Origin: Blasia pusilla
Lineage: Eukaryota; Marchantiophyta; Marchantiopsida; Blasiales
Assembly (NCBI GenBank): GCA_050084515.1
Contig: CM114272.1
Location: forward strand, 41,664,001-41,728,000
Direction: 5' to 3'
DNA length: 64,000 bases
The notes beneath the pieces are model-generated. The model did not search any database and was not told the DNA's origin. It saw only the letters and a program-made list of their open reading frames with translations. The stretch's first letter is position 1, and each line of letters begins with the position of its first letter. Shown here piece by piece: positions 55,448 to 64,000 of the stretch. A program made the translations under genes and the position numbers.

Positions 55448-58102
55448 ATGGTGATCACCAAGCAGACAGACATTGCACACCTGGTGAGGAATTCTTCTCG
55501 CTGTCTGATCTGTGGCCATGAATGTCGAAATCACAATGAAACTGAAGTCTCGAAATGTTTTTCTCGAGAAAGCTCAGATTTCGGTATACCACCTCGTACT
55601 ATGTTTCGGAGAAATGTATACCTCAAATTCTTCAAGCGATAATTTCCATTCAAATCAATAGTCGATTGAGCTCGAGGTCAAATTTGTTTGCAAGTTACCT
55701 GTGGTATTTTACGGCGAGTTCCTATTTTAGCACCTGAAATTGCGGCGTAGGAAAATAATGCAAGAGTCCTTTACAATAAAATGTTTGTTGTGTCAATATT
55801 AATCTTTTAACAAGTGATATTCTTTCAAATGGAATCCAAATAAGATCTCAATGCGGATTCAGTTGATCGCCATGCGTCGATGTAGTTTCAGAATGTGCGA
55901 AATTGCAAATGAAGTCACGAATTCAAATTCTCTGTTTCAGGTTGGTCAGGAAGAAGCTGTGTTTGAAGCGCAAGTGCATGAAATCGAGTCCTGGTGGCGT
56001 ACCGATCGATTTCAACATACGTGCAGGCCATATTCAGCAAGAGACGTGGCGCGTCTTCGTGGGACTCTCCCCCAGTACTATGCATCAGGCGAACAGGCTA
56101 AGAAGCTGTGGATGCTGCTCAAAACTCACCAAGCGAACAAGACCGCTTCAAGAACTTTCGGATGCCTGGATCCGGTCCAAGTCGCGCAGATGGCCAAATA
56201 CTTGGACACTATCTACGTCTCCGGTTGGCAATGCGCTTCCACAGCTTCCACCTCCAACGAGCCTGGCCCCGATCTGGCTGATTATCCCATGGACACAGTG
56301 CCAAATAAAGTGGAGCATTTGTTCTTCGCTCAGCTATTCCACGATCGCAAGCAGAGAGAGGCGCGGCTGAGTATGAGCAAGGAGAAAAGATTGAAAACCC
56401 CTTACGTGGACTTCCTGCCCCCGCTCATCGCCGATGCGGACACAGGATTCGGAGCTACTACCGCGACTGTCAAATTGGTGAAGATGTTTGTTGAAAGAGG
56501 TGCTGCCGGTATTCACATAGAGGATCAGTCCTCGGTGACCAAGAAGTGTGGACACATGGGAGGCAAGGTTTTGGTCGCTACATCCGAGCACATCAATCGT
56601 CTGGTCGCCTGCCGGCTTCAGTTTGACGTCATGGGAGTGGAGCAAGTGCTCGTCGCAAGGACAGACTCTGTCTCTGCGTCCCTGATTCAAACCAATATCG
56701 ATCCGAGAGATCACTCCTTCATCATCGGCGCCAGTAATCCCGCCGTCAAAGGCAGGCCTCTGGTTGCGGTCATTGCAGAGGCGGTTGCGGCGGGTAAATG
56801 TGGGGAGGAGCTTCAGAGGGTGGAGGAGTCTTGGATCAAGGCTGCGGTACTGCAGCCCTTTTCTACGACTGTTGCGGACGCAATTCGGCGATTGAATCTT
56901 ACAGAAGGTGAGAAAGGAAGACGCCTCAACGAATGGTTTGCGCAGGTCGACAGCCTCTCGCATCTCGACGCCATAGCACTAGCCGCGAGATTAGGCTTGC
57001 AAGATGTCTTTTGGGACTGGGATCTCCCACGGACCAGAGAAGGATTCTACCGATATCAAGGAGGAACAAAGGCAGCCATCGCTCGTGGGATTGCGTTTGC
57101 GCCTCATGCGGATCTTCTGTGGATGGAAACAGCGACACCAAACCTCGAAGAAGCCCGAGCTTTCTCCAAGGGAGTGCGCTCTGTGCATCCGCACGTCATG
57201 TTGGCCTACAACCAGTCGCCATCTTTCAATTGGGACGCTGCTAACATGACCGACGCCGAAATGGCGAGGTTCATTCCCGAGCTGGCGCAATTAGGATTCG
57301 TCTGGCAGTTCATCACCTTGGCGGGATTCCACGCCAACGCCCTGGTGGTGGACAAGTTTTCGCGCGATTTTTCTCAGCACGGCATGCTTGCCTATGTGCG
57401 CGACATTCAGCGCCAAGAGCGACATCACGGTGTGGAAACACTGGCCCACCAGGGCTGGTCTGGAGCTTCCTACTACGACCAAGTGCTCAAAACAGTGCAG
57501 GGCGGTCATTCTTCTACCGCTGCCATGCAGAAAGGTAAGCGGATCCTGTTCTCGGAGTCGTCGCTATGCCAGCAAACTAGGATTCTGAGATGTGGTTAAA
57601 TTCTGTCATTTGCTGCTTCCGCTTCGCACCTGGTTGTGAGTGTGTCCATCGATCGAGCGAGTCCATTTCGCTTAACTCGACGTTCTGCGAGATTGTACGA
57701 CGACTTCACGCACGTCACAATTTAAATCACTCTGTACATAACCTAGTCGCCACATCGACCTTCCATGCAGATTATGACCATCTTTGAAATTGTCTAGCGA
57801 TAGCTCCTTAGCTTCTGAGTCGATCTGTGAGCTGTGCTACTCGATTATCTACCTCCTTAGCCTGATCAATCGTCTCCGCGGATTGGGATTGCCCTAGCTG
57901 TCCTTACATTGGGAACACAATTGTTGACCTCCATGTCTTTATCCGAAACTGCATCTGATGACGTTTTTGCTGCCTTTGTCGAGTAAGTGCAGGAGTGACA
58001 GAAGATCAGTTCAATGACGCGGCTTGGCAAGGAGCCGGTAAATTGGGTCATGGAGAGGAGGAAGAGGCAGGGACCTCCAGTTTTGGGAAGGCGAAACTAT
58101 GA
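55448..58102 (+). CDS. ICL: isocitrate lyase, glyoxysomal, three exons, 579 aa
   Basis: Cleaves isocitrate to succinate and glyoxylate in the glyoxylate cycle, in peroxisomes/glyoxysomes. Exons: 55448-55483 ([12 protein letters not shown], donor GTGAGG), 55941-57534 (acceptor TTTCAG, donor GTAAGC) and 57993-58102 (acceptor GTGCAG). Joined, the frame is unbroken and 579 residues long, close to the usual plant length of about 575. Motifs: [12 protein letters not shown] near the N-terminus, metal-loop DADTGFG (residues 177-183), the catalytic KKCGH (213-217, Cys215), and NQSPSFNW (from 436). The join AAMQK-GVTEDQF matches plant enzymes. The C-terminus is AKL, a peroxisomal PTS1. Unusual: an acidic tail ([18 protein letters not shown]) before the signal. 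Exon 1 is short and therefore the least certain part; the enzyme identity is secure. Confidence 0.93.
55484..55940 (+). other. intron 1 of isocitrate lyase
   Basis: 457 bp, phase 0, donor CTG|GTGAGG and acceptor TGTTTCAG|GTTGGT. An open frame extends into it from 55851, but its extra 30 residues have no counterpart in the family. Confidence 0.7.
57535..57992 (+). other. intron 2 of isocitrate lyase
   Basis: 458 bp, phase 1, donor AAAG|GTAAGC and acceptor AAGTGCAG|GAGTGA. Splicing restores the conserved plant sequence KGVTEDQF; reading through would give an unrelated tail. Confidence 0.88.
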
Positions 58103-58109
58103 ACGGGAG

Positions 58110-59880
58110 ATTCGACCACGATTTACAATTGAGCCCTCTAATTATTCTTTCCGATCCACATAAATATAGATGCGTCCCCGACCGTCTGCCGCCGATAATC
58201 TTTAATGATATTATATACGAAAGATCCGACTCACCAAAGTCTATTAAATTACCATGAACAATCTATCAACCTCCTCTACAATTTGAAGCTTCCAATTCCT
58301 AGACAACCATTTCTCTTGGCGACAGCAAATTCAACTCAAACTTGCCGTATTAGATTTTTTTTTTCTGCTGGAATCATTAGTTCTCCTCACAAACTGGGGC
58401 GAGTATAGCCGGTAAGTAGGTACGTATGTAACAAGATGTGCACAATGCATTGATGCGCTCTAATCGAGAGAAGCCAAGAGGTTTAAGGAATCTCAATATT
58501 TGTGTAAACATTTGGCATTAATCAAAGTCATTACTAATTATACCTTTTGTTGGAATTCTCTCTTCTTTACCTTCTAAGTGCTTTCTTAAACACTCTTGTT
58601 GTATGGAACGCTTTAATATTGGAAACTCTTGGTACGCTCATTTCCTAAAACAAATAATAAATGTCATAATTAAGTGGAAAATGGAATCTTTCATAAATTG
58701 AGAATAGTGGCTATGATCTTCCCAAATAAAATAATAATAACTTGTTAGAGGATATCATGGATCAATCTTTTTCCACCCTCTTACCATTTATATGATTATA
58801 GGAGAGTGCTTTTTGATTTGCAAATACCTCTATAAGTTTGAAATGAAATCATGGCAATTGGACAATAATAAAATATTTCTCTTTATATGGGTGGAAAGAA
58901 AAAAAAATTAAAAAATTTCGGCATTATGAATCCCTTCCCTTCCCTTCACGGTCACAAAAGCTTTTCAAACACCTTATTAGTATCTATTTAATGAATCATT
59001 ACTCGCCCCAACTACATTCTACTAGGAAGTGAAGCTCTTCCAACACCATCAAGACATGAACCATTCCAAGAAATCAAGATATTCCACTCTATACTCATTC
59101 CTCCTTATAATGAGATACATAAATTTCTTTCTAAAAAAAGATTTCATATTTTATTGGGAAATTGATTATAAAATTATCTGAAATTTCAAGATATTATTAT
59201 CTCATGAAACTAATTAGAAAAAATTATTTGATTTTATTTTAGGTAAGATTTTTTTTTATATGAAAATTTGTGCATGCTCCATGGGAATGTATATTACTTC
59301 CAATTATGAAGAGAATTGAATCTTTATGACATATTATGGATAATATCATGTAGACTTGAGAATCATGTTGGCTAAGACTTCAAATTTTTTGCAAAGTTTG
59401 ATTATCTTTGATCTTGTGATTTTTCAATACCCATGGCAAAAGTTGGACATATAGAAATCTGTGTAAAATTTTAAATCAAAAGACAAACTTGATTCCAAAG
59501 ATATCGTCATAAGCGAGAGGAAAAATCAATCTCTATTATACATTGATTTAAGTATGCTATTATATATAACATATATTCGCAAGAATATATTTCCAAAAAA
59601 GTCTCCTAAATAGGATTATTTCATGAAATTAAGAGATGGTTGTTAAGAGGATTGATAGTTATCTTATACCTCTCCATAAAATCAAGACATGACTCATGTA
59701 TTTCCATCAACATTCTTGATTGTGAGAATTCATGTATCTCTCAAAAAGTTAATATTAAGATCATTCCGATTATGATGTCTTTGTCAAACTTTATGGTCAA
59801 ACAAAGACTCTCAGTTCTTATGCAATAATTTGGGGGAAACCATAAGTCAAGTCCAGTGTGTCATAGATGACATGCCAACG
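58110..59880. other. AT-rich intergenic DNA downstream of isocitrate lyase
   Basis: Contains the gene's 3' flank. No coding signal or recognisable transposon domain. Confidence 0.5.
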
Positions 59881-60229
59881 AGTAGTTTAACATAGAAGAG
59901 CAAGTTGACCTCTTCTTTAGGGGTATGTGGAGTAAGTTCCCTATTTTGAGAGTTTACTTTCTATTTCAAAAAATAACCTTTGACCCAATATTGCAAGGTT
60001 TAAGGTCAAGTAGATGACTTGCCTATGCAATTCACCAAGAGGAGAATTTAGGGAAAGAGAGGATATTCCTTAAGGAAAGAGAGAGGTTGGGAGCTCATTC
60101 CTCTCTCATGTTCATTCCCCAAAGTTAGTAGGTACTTGGAAAACACTTGAATGACTTTTGGGGGAAGAAGTTATCAAGATGAAAAGGAAAAGGGAAGGAG
60201 ACAATAAGGGTTTGGAGCCCCATCCCTTT

Positions 60230-60480
60230 TAATCTTCATAGGTCTATACAATTGTACATAATTATAGGATGTTGAACAAAAAGACCATTAAGAATGAGTA
60301 TTTGTAACAATTGCCTTTGGTAGATGCTTTGTTCAATCAATTCACTAGGGGGATCCAAGTATTTTACAAAGTTAATCTAAGACAAGGTTATTAACAAATC
60401 CAGATTGCGAAAGGGGATAATCTCATGGCCCTCATAAACTCTATCTTTCATGACTTGTTAGATAAGGGATCAAGACATCC
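60230..60480 (+). pseudogene. gypsy RT fragment (element C)
   Basis: The translation shows NKKTIKNEYL, QLPLVDALFNQFTRGIQVFY, KVNLRQGY and MALINSIFHDLLDKGS in order, matching RT palm segments of a chromovirus-like gypsy element. Stops occur after RQG-Y and near the start. The catalytic YxDD box is missing downstream. Confidence 0.7.
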
Positions 60481-60719
60481 TTATCTAATTGGTGACCCAA
60501 AAATAACATGAAGTTTTCCTCAAAGAAGAGACTTCTTTGAAGAGGACTTCAAAGAGCAAGACTTAAAAATAACTTGGGTGTTGAAAATTAATTGGGGAAA
60601 TTTTGTGAGGAATTCCTACCAAAAATTCAAGGATGGTTAGAAGCTTTGGAGGGAATGAATGTACCTCATATTACACTCAAAGAAGATTTTTGAAATAGAA
60701 GTAACCAAGGATATATGTT

Positions 60720-61160
60720 CTTGAGAATTTAAGACAAAGGGTTCTCAAGGTTCATCACGATGCACCTTGGGTTGGGCATTTAGGTCAAGTAGAGACTTTG
60801 GAAATTCTCAAGAAGTATTCCTATTTGCTATTTCAAGTCAAGGACACTGTAAAATTTGTCCAAGCATGTATGTTTACCAAAATAATTGAATAGACTTTGC
60901 CAAGACATCCTTGTTTCTCCACCCTTTGCCAATTTTTTATGGACCATGGGAAAGTGTCACTATTGACTTCATCGTGGGGTCACCCTAGACAAACAGACTA
61001 AACTTGATCATGATAGTGGTAGATCAATTTTCCAAGATTGGAGTTTTCATTCCAAACCAAAATGCGGTTATAACCTTGGAAGTGGCTGATTTTTTCTTCA
61101 ACCATGTCTTTAGACATGGATGGTCAAAATCTTTCTTGGAGAAAGCTACTACAATTCTAG
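60720..61160 (+). pseudogene. gypsy integrase fragment (element C)
   Basis: HHDAPWVGHLGQVETLEILK and YLLFQVKDTVKFVQACMFTK correspond to the zinc-binding part (His pair, then Cys). Then, over frame changes, ESVTIDFIVG and IMVVVDQFSKIGVFIP give the core with its first Asp, and VADFFFNHVFRHGW the region before the second Asp. It follows the RT fragment with RNase H largely deleted. It is a different lineage from the Tat-like element. Confidence 0.75.
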
Positions 61161-61164
61161 TTGA

Positions 61165-61990
61165 TTATAGGTGAGTATTGAGAAGAGTTTGAAGTTGAAA
61201 CTATATTGGAGGAGCATAAAGTTGAAAGAGGAAGGAGATTAGTAAATGATTACTCTGTTGCATAGAAAGGTAACCAGTAGGATTTATTTCAGAGAATATG
61301 GGAACCAAAGAGTAATCTCACTCATATTATAGAAATTCTAAATTTTTTTGAGGTGGTTGAGATTGATACGCTTAGCTATTAGAAATGGGGTGTAAGGGCC
61401 ATGTTTTTCGTAGGTAGAGTAGGTGGTGTAGGCTCAGGTATCAGGAGTCTAGACTACGCCAAAACCTAAGGTGTTCAACTTAGTGCATTCAACATGAGGG
61501 GTTTTTTTGGTATGCTTAGGGGAAGCCCAACTCAAGTCAAAGAGGACACCCAGTCGGTTAAGTTGGCGAGCATCACGATTGGCTATGTCTATGAGCTCAC
61601 ACAAGCAAAGACTTGGGGAGTAAATTATGATCACGTATCAAAGGAAAAAAGACCTTGCTAGAACCCACCTAAATCAAAATTAGAGTAGCTAATCATAAGA
61701 CTAGAATGGGAGAAGCAAGCTGTTCGGATATTAACAATAGTCAAGTTGGGCTTGCGCCTTGAGACAAACTTAGTAGAAAGGCCGCGTAGCAACTTGTAGG
61801 GATAAGTGCGGGGAAATATAGGTGGAAGAGTCTAGGAAGATCCTTGAGCCAAGACTTCACTCAAGGGCGAGTAGTCAAGATGGGGAAGACACTTTGAGAC
61901 GAGTTAAGAAACATGAAGGGTGGCAAGAGAACCATGAGACAAGGGTTAAGGGTCAAGACAAGGATTAGCCATGAGACCAAGGTTGCACAT
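61165..61990. other. no gene seen
   Basis: Repeat-like DNA. The part at 61590-61660 resembles 41775-41815 (both contain TGATCA then TCAAAGGAA and GACCTT), so both probably belong to the same transposon family as the GC-rich repeat. Confidence 0.4.
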
Positions 61991-61994
61991 GGAT

Positions 61995-62340
61995 CTCCAG
62001 ACCTATTTTTTGTGTCTGTGGACTTATGTCCATGACAATTTGTATGTGCAAGCCCGAGTGTTTGTATTCTTCATTGACACCTAGGCCTGTCATGCTTGCA
62101 TCCCCATGCAAATCCCGTGTGTGACAACGGCCCACGAGGGCAAGGTGCGCACATGTGGGAGCCCTTTTTCTTTTCTGGATCCTGCCCCTCTTATGTAGGC
62201 ATGGATTGGGGTTGCACTAAAGACGCGGTGCAAGCTAGAATGGGCGTTAGACGATGGGATGTATGTAGACATTGTCGGAAAAAAGTCCATCCCTTGGATA
62301 GAGAAGTTTGTTTCTATGCAATCTTGCATGAGATCACTAA
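61995..62340 (+). repeat. GC-rich dispersed repeat, copy 3
   Basis: Shares TGTGGACTTATGTCCATGAC, TATGTGCAAGCCCGAGTGTT and the ending TTTCTATGCAATCTTG with the copies at 29.65 and 41.35 kb. It is the most diverged copy, with many CG to TG/CA changes. Confidence 0.6.
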
Positions 62341-62344
62341 ACAT

Positions 62345-63341
62345 GGTTTGAGTTTCAAAGGTGAATTTAGTAAGTTGAGATAGAAAAAATCTTCCACAAG
62401 ACTCACCTAAGTTATCTTGAGAGTTACCTAGTCTAAAGCAAGATTTTGCATAAACTGAATATTTGGTTTTTTTTTTATAAAAAAATTCCCAAAAATTCTA
62501 TTGGATCTCCCATCAAGTTTTGGATTTGAAGATGGGAGAAGGAAGGACCTCCTGACTTGTGGTGTGTATGTGACCACCCTCCCTTAGAACTTTTGCTCAA
62601 TACTATAAAAAATAAAATTAAAACTAAATAAAATAAAATAAATTCAAACTAATTAATGAATGAAGCTGGATTAGAAGAAGGCAAAACGAGCAAGAATGCT
62701 GGCAAAACTCTCCGAACCTCACCATCACTTGAAACCCGACTATGCGGGGGAATCGTATGCACGGTAAGAACTCTTGCAGTACAGCAGTATTATACTTAGT
62801 TGAGAAATTATACTTTTCCACAATATTTTCTCTTCGAAGACGTAAGGCAAACCATCTTGGGTGCGTTTCGGAAAATGGAGAGCTAAGCCATAGATTCTGC
62901 TCAGACCTCGAATGTTACCCTAAAACTCCAATTTCTAGAGTTCTCGCGACCGATGATGAGGACGTTAGATATTAAGTATTTCGTTTCACCGTTTTCGAGA
63001 TTGTGGGCGTGAACAGGACTATCGACGTACAACCAATAGGGTTGGCAAATAAAAAATACGAAAGCCTCTCGATTCAATAGATTTTGATGTGATTGTCTCT
63101 TGATTCTTGACGGCATTCAAGATGTGCATGCATGAATCTGAGTCATGAAAGACCGATACAGGAAGCAATAAAAAGTGAGGAAGGAGCAATATTTGAATTT
63201 ATGGATTGCTGATCGTGAATGGTCAATCTGACCCAGATTATGTATGAAGAGATCTCGAGGAGGAAAGATACCATCGTTTCCGATCAAGTGTAGCGGTGCA
63301 GAGCTAGAGCTGGGCTGGGCTGGCACTTGGTTGATTTAACC
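62345..63341. other. intergenic DNA upstream of the cysteine-rich protein gene
   Basis: AT-rich to about 62660, then more balanced. No domain-bearing frame. No clear TATA box was identified. Confidence 0.45.
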
Positions 63342-63662
63342 ATGAGATTGTCGTGTATACTGATACTTGTTGTAGGAATGGTGATATCCAAGGTTGGCGC
63401 CATAGACGTTATCGGGTACAAAAACTTCAATTGTACGGGTTTGAAAGAGAAGCATACAAACGTGCGTCCAAACCGATGTCTGGCTTTCAGACAAGATTTC
63501 GATATTTTCTGTGTAGAGTTTGTGGGAAAGTCAACCTGTCGGTATCTCGCTTATGGCGACTCCAAATGTGGTTTGCCGGAAGACTCATTCGAAGCACGAG
63601 GTCGAGGCTATCTCAAGAGTGGATTTCTACTTCAAAGTGCTTCTTGGATCGAAAATTGTTAG
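63342..63662 (+). CDS. small secreted cysteine-rich protein, 106 aa
   Basis: The start is the ATG at 63342 (context TTAACCATGAGA); an earlier in-frame codon at 63327 is TTG and unlikely. Residues 1-20 are a strong signal peptide (MRLSCILILVVGMVISKVGA). The mature part, from about IDVIGYKNFNC, has six cysteines at 31, 46, 57, 66, 76 and 106. The spacing is x14, x10, x8, x9 and x29, and the last Cys is the final residue. An even number suggests three disulfides. The frame is clean and ends with TAG. No intron is needed. It would be exported to the apoplast, like plant defence or signalling peptides, but the pattern matches no family I can name, so no function is assigned. Confidence 0.65.
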   Translation: MRLSCILILVVGMVISKVGAIDVIGYKNFNCTGLKEKHTNVRPNRCLAFRQDFDIFCVEFVGKSTCRYLAYGDSKCGLPEDSFEARGRGYLKSGFLLQSASWIENC

Positions 63663-63780
63663 ATCGGATCCTATCGTAAAGCTTGTAAGTAGTGACAAGC
63701 GGATCTTGAGCTGGAGTCCGATGTAGGATGACGCTCGAGAAACGTTTCGGTTGGAAACGCTAGGTCTCAGCTTATGGGTT

Positions 63781-63805
63781 GGTGGGGGGGGAGAAGGGGG
63801 GGGGC
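63781..63805. repeat. G-run tract
   Basis: Two runs of eight and nine G separated by AGAA, about 120 bp after the cysteine-rich gene. It could form quadruplex DNA or be a polymerase-slippage site. Confidence 0.85.
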
Positions 63806-64000
63806 AGAGAACCAGCGCGCATGAGCTGTTTCCTAGCGCCAGCTTCTTTGAAGCATTGGGTAAAATGGAAATACTTAAATAAAGCGTGCACAACTACGGA
63901 TCGGATGCACATGTCAAAATGTCCAGCGTGCACTCGTGCACGTTGAATTTCTTCACTTAAGTGTTGTATTCATCGTTATATGCCTTATCCTCGAGGTCCC

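Noticed and set aside
55851-55940. Upstream ATG at 55851 as the isocitrate lyase start
   Set aside because: The 30 extra residues have no counterpart in the family and end at a good splice acceptor (TTTCAG). Exon 1 at 55448-55483 gives a normal length.

Overview
This is nuclear DNA from a land plant. It holds a spliced glyoxysomal isocitrate lyase gene of the plant type, a CACTA (En/Spm) DNA transposon with Tnp2, DUF4218 and DUF4216 regions, several Ty3/gypsy retroelements, and a LINE. Introns have canonical GT-AG borders and there are no bacterial operons. The small secreted proteins and the retroelement style suggest a seedless plant such as a bryophyte or lycophyte, but nothing in the window proves that.

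Most of the window is old, nested transposon sequence. At 1-4.4 kb a degraded gypsy element (A) lies on the minus strand. At 4.7-7.7 kb there is LTR-like DNA and a large inverted repeat. At 7.8-9.2 kb a RNase H-integrase remnant is followed by a LTR-like block (9.2-10.8 kb). At 11.4-15.5 kb lies gypsy element B (gag, protease, RT; minus strand). An 11.6-kb CACTA element (15476-27060) is inserted into its gag, with matching 11-bp ends and a GTA target duplication. The CACTA element carries tnpA-like and Tnp2 genes, both decayed, and a 1.8-kb segment that may be captured host DNA.

From 27 to 31 kb there are repeats and a protein-kinase pseudogene. At 31-33.5 kb a lower-copy region carries a predicted secreted 158-residue protein. 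At 34.4-36.2 kb there is an integrase tail broken by a 38-bp minisatellite, followed by a probable LTR. At 36.6-39.7 kb a minus-strand LINE (endonuclease plus RT) is split by an LTR-like insertion. At 39.7-42.4 kb lie palindrome-headed repeats, a GC-rich dispersed repeat and a small CACTA-like element. At 42.4-51.8 kb a plus-strand, Tat/Athila-like gypsy element shows LTR, tRNA-Asp-type primer site, gag, protease, RT, RNase H, integrase and an extra open region after pol. It ends at a perfect hairpin next to a second CACTA gene fragment.

The convincing host genes are isocitrate lyase (three exons, 55448-58102, 579 residues, C-terminal AKL), a 106-residue six-cysteine secreted protein (63342-63662) and the 158-residue secreted protein (32969-33445). 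Isocitrate lyase would act in the glyoxylate cycle in peroxisomes. The two secreted proteins have no function that can be read from sequence. The remainder is AT-rich intergenic DNA and retroelement debris.
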